Below, piece by piece: positions 40,665 to 50,421 of a stretch of 64,000 bases of DNA (position 1 is its first letter; every line of letters starts with the position of its first letter). Both the position numbers and the translations under genes were made by a program. The notes beneath the pieces were generated by a model. It searched no databases and had not been told where the DNA came from. It was given only the letters and a program-made list of their open reading frames with translations. The stretch spans positions 310,001 through 374,000 of the forward strand of contig JAIWNE010000009.1 in NCBI GenBank assembly GCA_025331445.1, in the 5' to 3' direction. The DNA is from Blakeslea trispora (Eukaryota > Mucoromycota > Mucoromycetes > Mucorales > Choanephoraceae).

Positions 40665-42124
40665 ATGGGATTCAAATTACCTTTTCGATATAATGATCCA
40701 AACTTTCAAGTCTTTTTAGTTGGTTTTATTTGCTTCTGTTGTCCGGGTATGTTCAATGCCTTGAATGGTATGGGCGGTGCCGGTCAAGCCGATGCCAAAA
40801 CAACCAATGATGCCAATACTGCACTTGCCATTACGTTTACTGTATGTTCATTAATAGGTGCCCTATGTAAGAAAGAGAACAATAGAGCAATCTTATAGCT
40901 AGATCATTGAATGGTTGAAATAGATTTAATATCTTTGGTCATCGTATATTGGTACCTGCTGCATTAGCTTATGTATTGTATGTTGGATCCTATTTGACAC
41001 CTAACCCAGCCTTCACGATTGCAACAGGTGCTATTCTCGGTATTGGTGCAGGTTTTCTCTGGACTGCTCAGGCAGGTATCATGATGTCTTATCCGGATGA
41101 AAAAGATAAAGGAAAGGCCTTTTCTATCTTTTGGATGGTCTTCAATCTGGGTGCCACAGTAGGTGCAGCCATCCCTCTTGGCAATAACTGGACAAGTAAC
41201 GATACCAACACAGTCAAAATTGGCACCTATATTGGTTTTATGTGCATCATGGGCTTTGGTGCCTTCCTGTCCTTGGCTCTCTTACCTCCTTCCAAAGTCA
41301 TCCGGGCCAATGGATCGCCTGTCTCCCTTCACAAGTTCTCCAATTGGAAACGAGAGGCTTATCAGGTCCTGAGTATGTTTAAGGACTGGAAAATGATCTG
41401 TCTGATCCCTCTCTTCTTTGGTTCCAATTGGTTCTATACCTATCAATATCAAGTCTATAATGGAGGTGGCTTCTTTACGCTTCGTGCTCGTTCATTAAAC
41501 AACTTGCTCTATTGGCTCTGTCAGATCTTGGGTGCTGGTGTGTTTGGTTGGTTATTGGACTGGGATCGTTTAGGAGGTCGTAGGCAACGTGCTATTGTAG
41601 GTAACACAGTAGTGATTGTCTGTCTAGTCTCTTCCTGGATTGGTTGTATCTTTGTACAACAGAAATTCACTTATGCAAGTGTCAAAGAACCCGGATTTCA
41701 ACAGACGGATGTCTATACACCTGGTTTTGCAGGCTACACCATCCTGTATGCTGTCTTTGGTTTTGTGGATGCTGTCTACCAAGGCTTTATCTATTGGTTG
41801 CTGGGTACCATGACAAATGACACAGAACGTGCTGCTCGTTATGGTGGTTTTTACAAGACAGTTCAAAATGCTGCTGCTGCTATTGCTGCTCAGGTCGATG
41901 CTATTCATACACCTTATATGACACAACTCTATATCAATTTGGTAATTGAAGGTGTGGGTTTGCTGTTGGCTTATGTTGTCTGTCTTCAAGTGTCGGATGT
42001 CACGGTTGAACAGGTAGATAACCTGATGGACGGCATGACAGAAGTGATGGTGGGTGGACAAGTGGAGTTAGTAGATGGCAGTGCTGATCTGAAGCTTGAA
42101 CAAGAGACAAAAGAATGGCCTTAA
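40665..42124 (+). CDS. UNC93-like major facilitator transporter (one-base frame mismatch at its intron)
   Basis: Multi-pass membrane protein of the UNC93/DUF895 group, transport substrate unknown. Exon 1 from ATG 40665 starts MGFKLPFRYNDPNFQVFLVGFICFCC, typical of the fungal family, and exon 2 (from 40924) carries the rest: LWTAQAGIMMSYP, YWLLGTMTNDTERAARYGGFYKTVQNAAAAI. Overall about 470 residues with roughly 11-12 membrane segments. The intron has a GTAAGA donor at 40867 and an AAATAG acceptor at 40923. However, exon 1 leaves one base (T) and exon 2 offers one base (A) before the TTT codon, so the joined codon is one base short. No other AG gives an open frame. This is a sequencing indel, an unusual splice, or a true frameshift. 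Confidence 0.85.
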
Positions 42125-42285
42125 TTTATTTGAATTGCAAGGCTTTTTAATTCTCAAAGTATAAACAACACGAGTGCCAAAAATAAAGATTAAATGAGTC
42201 TCAATTGCCTTATTTTTTTTTATGGGATAAATGAATCAACGCATAACCAATTTTCTTTTTTTCTTCTTTACCATTATTGAATCTA

Positions 42286-45080
42286 ATGACAAACCAAACT
42301 GATCTTTATGACTCGTTTGCTAAAGGAGTTTGCTTATCTGACTCCATAGACGCTTCAGTCATGGCTGACTATTTCGCTCAGCTTACCTATTCCCCAGAAG
42401 AGTAAATAGACTTGTTGTATGTTCACTTTAGTGCGCGTATATTAAACTCTTCCTTATAGTCAACCAAGCCATATGCTCTACTGTGAAAGTGTGACTTGGC
42501 AATTATTATCTGTTTTAGCAAAGTAAAGTCTTTTATATAAAAAAAAATGAGATTATGAGCACTAAACGAAATCTTTTTTTTTATAAAGAGTCAAAAATAA
42601 ATCAAATCTTTATTGTTATGCTGTAAGTCATCTTCTTGCACATAAGCCATATGCTGTTCAACTTAAAGAAAACGAACACATTGATAGCATGTAAAACAAT
42701 GGATATCCAGTATAAAGACAGATCAAGCTTTGTTAGAGAGAATTGAAGAATATATGGATGTTGAAGATGAAGTCATGGATCTCTTTAAACGAAATCGCTT
42801 TGTTCATGATGATGTGCCGAGAAAAAGACAGAAAACAGATGAAACGACCGAGAAAGAATACCAAGAGTTATATAGGAAGCTGAGAGCCAATGATTTACAG
42901 CCTTTACCTATCCATCATCAAGATGTATCTCGAAACTATATGGTAAATGGATACCTTCAATATCAAACCATGGTATTAGGTAAACAATAGTCCAGTTAAC
43001 ATTTTTGGTCTATGCTTATTCACCTATTGCTTAAAGAGAATCAACAAGATCAAATCAATCAGAAAGAACGACGGGCTTGGAAGAAATCAGTTCAACATGA
43101 ACTTCAGGATGTAAGGAGAAAAAAAAAAGAAGAAAAAGAAAAAAGGACTCACACTGAATTTGCGATACAGTCCATTGGAAAAGACAAGCGTATGTGTTAT
43201 AATGTGCTTGCGGGTGAAGCATCTGAATTGTATGAATCTGCTGGAAATACATGGGAAGATGTCCTTTGGATCTATTTCAATAGTCAAATAGAGAATGGCA
43301 TAGACAACCCAATAGAGACGCATGATTTAATCACTGAGTCGATTGTTCAATTAGCCTCTTCAAAAGATGATATCATGGATAGGTAAATCGAACAAGCAAA
43401 TACAATTAGATAAGGGGAAGGGATTAACATGGTCTATCTAGAGATGACCCTAGAGTGCTGTTTCATGCTATTCAATTGGCCTTACTCTCTAAGCATCCTC
43501 AAGAGATGATTAAAAAGATATACCATACTTACTATCATCAACAAATCCAGACAATGGCTGGTAATCATAGCCTATCTGATCCTCCATTGTATACAAGGTA
43601 ACCTGGTTAGACCATTCGCCATTGCTTCTTACTTATCTATCTCTCTTCTCCTTTCAGTCAAGATAGATCCTCTTGGAACCAACTGTTACGCTTTATTTCA
43701 ACCCTTATTCTTTATGGACATGAATATCTCGGATGGAAAGAAAACATGTATTCTGCTGCTCTACTGACAGACTTTGCTAACCTGAATGCCAATCCACTCC
43801 AACCAAAGCCTGTTGTCATTGCCACTTATGCCTCTAAACTATCTCCACAATATCAAATTCAGATGTATTCTCATTTCCTTCAAGGTAAGAAGAATAAAAG
43901 GTGCATCCGTTTTCTTTATTGATTTTCCTTGTGTTTAATAGAATTTGATGGAGATGATGATGAATGTATCATTCTTTTACAACTTGGAAGAGAATTTAAT
44001 CTTGACATGAATGATATACTTCAATATACGCATACTCATTTATTTAAAAAGGCCATTGAAACGGTAAGAAATCACGTGATTTTTTTAAATAATCCATATT
44101 CACTTTTGTCTGTTAGTCTTCATACAAGATTGTAGATGCTCAAAAGGATAATATTGAATTTGAAACAGAAGGAGAGATAGACAAGAGTAGTCAAATTCTG
44201 TTTAAATCGATTCGTTGGTTAACATTGGATGAGCATATGTGTGTTCAAGCCTTTGAAGCTGCCAATCTGATTATACGCTACTTTTTGGGCATCTGCAAGA
44301 TTTATTTGGCACAACATGTATTTGATTTCTTTCCAGATGTCTTGATTGAACATATGGCCGTTGCAAGCCAAAAGACAATGCGTGCTCATAAAGTGTTTAA
44401 AGAATTCAATTCACACAAAAGGCTTGTTTCGTTATTGGCTGACTTTAAGGCTTGGAAACAACTGGTGGAAAATGAACCTCAAGACAGGTAATCTTATATC
44501 ACTCTAGATCGAAGCCGTAACTTTTTTTCTTTCTTATCTAATGATATTCTTAAAGTGGTTCATTGGATGATTTGATTCTGATTCATCAATGGAGAGATGA
44601 AGTGGAAGCAAGTAACAGAAGAACGAGTAAAGAAATTCAAAACTTACACACCTATGCTTTATATAGAAAAAGACGGTTGAATTGGAGGGTCGTTTTAATC
44701 AAATCATTGAAGGTCATTGGTTAGGAAAAGGTATGGATTTACACATAGTCAAAAAAAAGCAAAAACTAAATGATCCTCTCTAGACTCCAAAGAAATGACA
44801 CATGTATCCAAAGCAACTTTGAGACAAATTTATTTACCTGAAATTGTCCTTCAATATCAACAACTGCTTGTGTTATCATCAAGCCTTATTCCCAAGTAAG
44901 TTTAACAAGCAATAGTCAAATCCATCTCACTTATTCCTTTGCAAAAGAAATCAAGAAAAAATCAAGGCATTAGCTCGTTTAGTGACAGAGGCTTCTTCAG
45001 GTGTTTTTCATGATATTAAGTCAGCTAAAAAAATGACAATCATCACCAAAGAGTTAACAAAATCATTACCTGCCTGCTAA
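42286..45080 (+). CDS. NUP84: Nucleoporin NUP84 (NUP107 family)
   Basis: Scaffold subunit of the Y-complex of the nuclear pore. Proposed exons: 42286-42401, 42460-42522, 42589-42622, 42688-42979, 43037-43110, 43171-43382, 43442-43597, 43658-43884, 43942-44063, 44117-44487, 44556-44601, 44667-44730, 44784-44895, 44948-45080; 673 residues. Family landmarks: CESVTWQLLSVLA near the N-terminus, KERRAWKKSV, the NTWEDVLWIYF block, VVIATYASKLSPQYQIQMYSHFL, and SIRWLTLDEHMCVQAFEAANLIIRYFL. The protein is all-helical and somewhat shorter than yeast Nup84. Two junctions are uncertain. The stretch 42623-42687 is an intron in my model but also reads as open for 21 codons. The end of exon 11 needs a GTGGAA donor, since the better-looking GTAACA and GTAAAG sites break phase. 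Confidence 0.85.
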
Positions 45081-45189
45081 AATAAAATAAGCTTTTATTT
45101 TCTGTTTAAAGCAACAGATATTTCAAATCCCACCCATTCTTGAATATTTTTTCTTTCTTTTCTAACTCTCTTTTTGAAGTACCCCTTCC

Positions 45190-46422
45190 ATGTCTTTTCG
45201 TTTATTTTCTTCTACTTCACGTCTTGGTATTGTTCGCACTTCTCGAAATTATTCAACACAACACAAGTCTTTAGACAAGTATGTCGAACAACTTCAAAAC
45301 GAGATTCGTCCTCGACTTGCACCTTATTTAGCAAAACTCAATCAAACCTCGGAACAACTCAAACGTCTCACTTTGGATGTGCATGACTCTAAAGAAGCTA
45401 TCCAAAGAGCCAGTAAGCTGATCAATGAGCTAACAGGCTATCAACATATTGAAGCAGTCAAAGAAAAAGTAACTCAACAAGGTAACAAAAGAAAAGAGAA
45501 AAGGAAAAAAAATACATGGCATTTATCCCCCTTTTTTTTTCTTTCTTTAGCCAATCTGTTCGAATCAGCCCGAGATCAAGTTCAGACAGCAAAAAAGGCA
45601 TATGAATCAGCTATTGAAACACGATCGAATACACAGCGTAACATCAATGAGCTCTTACAGAGAAAGCATCTATGGACCTCAGAAGATGTCACTCGATTCA
45701 CCGAACTCTATCGACTGGAACATCAACATGTTCAAGCTGAAGTGATGGCTCGAGAAAACCATCAGGCTTGCGAGAAACAGATGGATCGTGAATATATGGC
45801 TTTAGCAAGATCGATCATGGAACGCTATCATGAAGAACAGCTTTGGAGTGACAAGATTCGAAGTGTGAGTACGTATGGTACTTGGGCCTTGATGGGCCTC
45901 AACTTGATCTTGTTTGTGATGGTTCAGACCGTGTTTGAACCACATAAGCGTAAGCGATTGACAGATCGATTTGAAGAGTTGTTGGTAGCCAAAGTATCTG
46001 AAGAAGAGGATAAATTCAAGCATGTGTTGGAAGGGTTGCAGGATAAAGACCACCTATTGATGCAACAGCAAGTGGCCTTAATGGAAGCCATGAATCAACT
46101 GACTGAACACCCACTTTTCCATGAGGACTTTATACAATCTCTTAAAGAAACGTCTTCTTCTATACCAGCACAAGAGACATTCACTTTACCTATAGAAACA
46201 ACACCTTCTAATCTAGATCAAGAAAAACAGCAGATGCAACATGAAAATGATCTCTTGAAGCAGCAAATGCAACATGAAAACGATCTCTTGAAACAACTCT
46301 TGGCAACACAACAAGAAAAAGAAGAAGAGACGCCTTCTCGTTGGTTATATGCTGCAGAAAGTGCATTAGCTGGTGGATTGGTGACAGCCATTGCTATTTA
46401 TACTTTTTGCTTTCAAGCTTAA
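45190..46422 (+). CDS. SHE9: SHE9/MDM33, mitochondrial inner-membrane protein
   Basis: Inner-membrane coiled-coil protein needed for normal mitochondrial morphology; in yeast overexpression causes septation of the inner membrane. Exons 45190-45481 and 45551-46422; 387 residues. The N-terminus is a plausible mitochondrial presequence (MSFRLFSSTSRLGIVRTSRNYST). Conserved core: a long coiled coil, RKHLWTSEDVTRFTELYRLEHQHVQAE, then WSDKIRSVSTYGTWALMGLNLILFVMVQTVFEPHKRKRL with the first membrane segment. A second segment near the C-terminus (ALAGGLVTAIAIYTFCF) places most of the tail between membranes. The 69-nt intron uses a GTAACA donor and has a length divisible by three, so reading through would insert 23 residues. 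It is tail-to-tail with the mitofusin gene, 89 bp apart. Confidence 0.93.
   Translation: MSFRLFSSTSRLGIVRTSRNYSTQHKSLDKYVEQLQNEIRPRLAPYLAKLNQTSEQLKRLTLDVHDSKEAIQRASKLINELTGYQHIEAVKEKVTQQGNKRKEKRKKNTWHLSPFFFLSLANLFESARDQVQTAKKAYESAIETRSNTQRNINELLQRKHLWTSEDVTRFTELYRLEHQHVQAEVMARENHQACEKQMDREYMALARSIMERYHEEQLWSDKIRSVSTYGTWALMGLNLILFVMVQTVFEPHKRKRLTDRFEELLVAKVSEEEDKFKHVLEGLQDKDHLLMQQQVALMEAMNQLTEHPLFHEDFIQSLKETSSSIPAQETFTLPIETTPSNLDQEKQQMQHENDLLKQQMQHENDLLKQLLATQQEKEEETPSRWLYAAESALAGGLVTAIAIYTFCFQA
46228..46293 (+). repeat. 33-nt tandem duplication in SHE9
   Basis: Two adjacent 33-nt units encode QQMQHENDLLK twice. They differ at three positions and all three are synonymous (CAG/CAA, AAT/AAC, AAG/AAA), suggesting a duplication kept under protein-level selection in the coiled coil. 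Confidence 0.9.
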
Positions 46423-46511
46423 TCATGTATACACACTACTCTTGTTTCATATACATATAGCGTATCTAAATGTCGCTATAGAATCACCACAAATGTATAT
46501 TTATTATGCCA

Positions 46512-48491
46512 TTAAAAAGATTTAGATAAAATAGGTAAATTTTCAATCGTATGTAAGATGGTATTGGATCGAGCAAGCCAAGATGTCAATTGATGAGCCT
46601 TTTGTTTAGACTCAAATAGATTTTGTTCCAACTGGGCTCGCTCTTTGTCTTTCAGATGAATCCATTGTCCCATTTGACAGAGCCATTCAGTCTGTTCCAT
46701 CTCTAACAACTGTTGTACTTGATCCGTGAGCGTATGGGCCCTCTGTTGGACTTGAGCTCGCTCCATCGCTAATTCAAACTTGCGCTTCAAGTTAGTCTCT
46801 AGTGCGCCAGGCATATCCGACAAAAAGGCATAGGCTGTCCATCCGACGCTCACTAAGCTGATACATGTCAAGGACCAACCGATCACTTGGCGTGCGTACT
46901 GATGTGAGGCATGAGCAGTCATCGGTTTCAGCAGACGTGATAGCCAATACACACCCTGTTGTTGAAGTGTCTCTGTCTCTAACAGCAAAATGGCTAGACT
47001 GGCTGTTGTCAAACTCAGTTTCTTATCATCCATCCGATTGCATAACAAATCACTCAACTGAACCTGAAGATCCACTTCGGCTCTGTTGTCTCTCTTGAGT
47101 TGTTCTGTCTGTGATGTCCAAGAAGGTGGCTGTCCTATTTGCTCTGCGATGCATTGATACATCTGGCGTCGACATGTCTCTGTCTGGCGATTGGCCTCTT
47201 GTTCCATCCAGGCCAATCTCTGATTTAGGCTTGTATAAAGTCCTTGGCGCATGGATTGTGCATAAGACCAGATCCGATGCATACCTTGGTATTGGACTTG
47301 CTGTATCACATCCGCCCATAGGCTAGATGGATCCAACTGGCTTGTGAATGCCTCTCTTGTGTTGATGACTGTCTGTTGAATGAAAGGGTGAAAGGTGTGT
47401 TTGATTTGATGTTGTGCTTCTACCAGACGTGCATAGTCTTTCAAGAACACGTCTAATTCGGATGCTAATTGATCCAATTGATGCTGTGTTTGATCTGTTC
47501 GCTGTTTTGCCTGTGATACCATCGTACGTGTATAGTCCAACAAACTCTTTTGAATAGGCAACAATTTAGATTCAAGTCGGATCTGAAGCACAAACCGACA
47601 AAGACTCTCTTCAAGTTGCCTAAATCCCGTAGCATCCGCACCATAAGCTGCACTGACAAAATGCACCAATTGATCCGCTTGCTCGTATAACAATGGTGAT
47701 ACATCGCGGATTTGCTCCAATATAAGACGCTTACAACGTTCTTTATCACGAATATGATCAAATTTGTTGACAGCAATGAATACATTGGGTTGTGTGATGG
47801 ACTGGAGGAAGGCGCGACCCGAGAGTGTAAAATGGTTCTCGGCATTCACCACAAACACAACAGCATCCATCTCTTCCTCTTGAGCATATTCAGTAGTGGA
47901 TCTAATGGAATCTGTATTGAGGCCAGGTGAATCAATGAGTGTGATTTGGTGATGAGCAATGAGGGATGGATGAGGTGTTAGATCGGTATAGAGTCTCAGC
48001 ATCTTAAAGGGAGGTTCCTCAAGTGTCAAGAGATCGTAGAGTTGATCGAATGGAATGACAGTATAGGTACTGGGGTCATGCGGTTGGTAGAGGTGTATAT
48101 CGTTGAAGGCATGCAAGAGAGGGTCTCTTTGTTGAGGTGCATTGTAGACTTGACAGAACATGGACGTACATGGTTGTTGATCGACAGGCAGAAGTTCAGG
48201 TGTCTTGAGCAGTGCATTGACCAAGGTAGATTTACCCGAATTAAGATCGCCTGTAATTAAAATCTTACTGTTGCTATGAAGCAGTCGCTGAGCCCATGTG
48301 TCTAATTCGCTATCGTCTTTGTGACCAAGAAGGTAAGGTTGTTCAGTCAAGAGTTGTTTGACAAGTGCAATTGATTGAAGTATAGCTTCAACACTTGTTT
48401 GATAATCCTCTCCAGACCATAAAGCAGTAGGCGACTCGCATATTTGCTCGGTTTGGTATTGGTTGTGTGTGATCGTAAGAGGATCTGTCAT
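46512..48491 (-). CDS. FZO1: Mitofusin-like dynamin GTPase (Fzo1 family), short form
   Basis: Outer-membrane GTPase for mitochondrial fusion. Single exon, 659 residues from ATG 48491 (MTDPLTITH); starts at 48518 or 48503 are possible but add only 4-9 residues. The GTPase domain shows G1 GDLNSGKST (near residue 81), a threonine-containing G2 in PCTSM, G3 DSPGLNTDS and G4 NKFD. Helical bundles follow, then a hydrophobic segment near residues 530-560 (WSLTCISLVSVGWTAYAFL) and a C-terminal coiled coil. It is about 200 residues shorter than yeast Fzo1 and lacks an N-terminal HRN extension. Only 194 bp separate its start from the neighbouring gene's end, so a missed 5' exon is unlikely. Other dynamin-like GTPases are possible, but the DSPGLNTDS pattern favours mitofusin. 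Confidence 0.85.
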   Translation of the reverse strand: MTDPLTITHNQYQTEQICESPTALWSGEDYQTSVEAILQSIALVKQLLTEQPYLLGHKDDSELDTWAQRLLHSNSKILITGDLNSGKSTLVNALLKTPELLPVDQQPCTSMFCQVYNAPQQRDPLLHAFNDIHLYQPHDPSTYTVIPFDQLYDLLTLEEPPFKMLRLYTDLTPHPSLIAHHQITLIDSPGLNTDSIRSTTEYAQEEEMDAVVFVVNAENHFTLSGRAFLQSITQPNVFIAVNKFDHIRDKERCKRLILEQIRDVSPLLYEQADQLVHFVSAAYGADATGFRQLEESLCRFVLQIRLESKLLPIQKSLLDYTRTMVSQAKQRTDQTQHQLDQLASELDVFLKDYARLVEAQHQIKHTFHPFIQQTVINTREAFTSQLDPSSLWADVIQQVQYQGMHRIWSYAQSMRQGLYTSLNQRLAWMEQEANRQTETCRRQMYQCIAEQIGQPPSWTSQTEQLKRDNRAEVDLQVQLSDLLCNRMDDKKLSLTTASLAILLLETETLQQQGVYWLSRLLKPMTAHASHQYARQVIGWSLTCISLVSVGWTAYAFLSDMPGALETNLKRKFELAMERAQVQQRAHTLTDQVQQLLEMEQTEWLCQMGQWIHLKDKERAQLEQNLFESKQKAHQLTSWLARSNTILHTIENLPILSKSF

Positions 48492-48685
48492 TTGAGCATG
48501 CATACAAAAAAATAACAAGAAAATCTCGAAAATGCAAGGCTATTTTTTTTTTGGAAGTGAAAAAAAAATCGGCATTTAAAAAAGCAAATGCTTTTTTTTC
48601 TTTTGGTATAGATTGAGTAAACAAAATGAGAGAGCATTCCCAATTTAAAATAGGATGAACATATTACATTTTATTTCATATTTCT

Positions 48686-50299
48686 CTAGCTACGCCTCTT
48701 CTTATTTGTCTAATAAAAACGAAAACAAAAGTCGTGTTAGCAGTTGTCTGTATTCTATTTAAATAAAACTTACAGTTTGAGTTTGTGGTTGAGTTCTTTT
48801 TCTGTTGACTTGTTTTTCGGGCAATGGTTTGCGCTTGTTATCAGGATTGATGATAACCTTTCTACCACCATTACGGTTAGCTTGTATTGCCACTTGCTTG
48901 ACTGGCTGTTGTATTTCGATACGTCTGCCATTGACTGTTTTCTTTCCGGATGGTATGGCCTTTTCTACCGGGTTGGATTTTGTCTGAATGGTTATGGTAC
49001 GTCCATTATTATTCTTGTTGATTGTGTTTGGAATATTTGCTTTGCGCTGGTTAATGATGTTTTTCTTTGTTTGACGAATTGTGCCTTCAGCAAGCTTATT
49101 CACATTTTGTTGCTTTGTATTCAATACTTTGGCTTTTGTTGCAGTTACTTTGTTTCCAATAGCAGCAGTAGTAGTAGAGGGAGCAGAAGGCTTGTTGATT
49201 CTTCCTTTCTGTATCTTTTTTAGATTCAATGCTTTCTTTTGTATAATCTTCTTTTTCTGATCTACAGAATTTTTCTTGATTTCCTTTTTCTTGTCTTCTT
49301 GTTTTACTACATTTTTGTTTTCTTTCTTTATGTCGTTCTTGGGCTCTTTCTTTGCTTCCTTCTCCAATGGTAAGCCAAATCTCTCGGCTCTTTTCTTTAG
49401 AATATCTTCTGGTGAATCCGGCTTTTTATTCTTCTTGTTCTTCTTCTGTTCCTCTTCCTCTTTAGCCAATAAACCAAAGCGTGCTGCACGAATCTGCTTC
49501 ATCTCTTTTTCATCCAATTTTACACCAAAGCGCTTCGATCGCTCCAGTCTTCGTTCAGCTTCAAGCCTTAGTTTTTCCGCCACTTCATCTAACTTTGCTT
49601 TTTCTTTCTTTGTGGGTTCTGGTTTTTTGATTGTTGCAGGTTTCGGTGTTGCTTTGCCAGCTGAACTTACAGTAGGCTTATCAAATGTGATGGGGGTAAA
49701 TTTAAATGAGTTTTTGGCTTCTTTGTCCACTTTGACCTTTTCATTGCTTTTCTTTTCGTCTGTTGGCGCCACATTCTCGGTCTTTGTCTCGACAACTGTG
49801 GTTTGTTCAACGGTCACTATGGTTTTTGTTTTGTCTGATGCCTTTCGTTCTTTTGACTTTTGGGCTATTACAAAATCGACTTCGTCATCATCAGACAACA
49901 CACTTTCTTTCTCGGTGACTGAAGAAGAAGGCTTCTCCATGGGAATGGGTTCAAGCATGTCATGAGAAATGTCATTGCTGACAGGATAAAGAAAATATAT
50001 AAATGACATTGACCTCCCTCAAGAAATGAGAAAATTTTGCTTACAGATTCAACTTTGTTTCATCAAAATCACCATCCAATTCAAACTCTTTTTCTAAACT
50101 TTCAAGGGCGATTCGTTCGTCATTCTTTACCAGTCTTGCGATTAAGTCTTCTTTCTTGCCAGACACGGGAAGGCTGTTTTTCTGAAGAAGTTCTATCACG
50201 CGTCTCAAATAAGCGCACAACGTCCTATTGCACACATGCACATCTCTTTTGATTACCTTGAAGCTCTTTTACTTTAAGATTTTTGTATTTCTCAGACAT
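48686..50299 (-). CDS. THO1: SAP-domain protein THO1/SARNP
   Basis: RNA/DNA-binding protein linked to the THO/TREX mRNA export machinery. Exons 50257-50299, 50045-50192, 48774-49977, 48686-48709; 472 residues. A SAP domain covers residues 5-40 (YKNLKVKELQELLQKNSLPVSG, KKEDLIARL). The middle is acidic and then Lys-rich. Three copies of the SARNP motif follow: RSKRFGVKLDE, IRAARFGLLAKE and KKRAERFGLPLEK. The C-terminal half is strongly basic and disordered, ending in KKRRS encoded by a tiny 24-nt last exon. It is about twice the length of yeast Tho1 because of the Lys/Asn/Thr-rich expansion. Its start lies 122 bp from the end of the CH-kinase gene on the same strand. Confidence 0.88.
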
Positions 50300-50421
50300 G
50301 ATTAAAAGGCTGTAAAGAAAAAAGAAAGAAAAAAATAAGGGCGCAGTGTCTTTTTTTTTCATCCGTTTCATTTTCAGGCACTGATTTTTTTTTATATAGG
50401 ATTTATTACAATAAAAAAAAT

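Noticed and set aside
48744..49965. Plus-strand open frames opposite THO1
   Set aside because: Shadows of the Lys-rich THO1 coding strand; Phe/Ser-rich translation without motifs.
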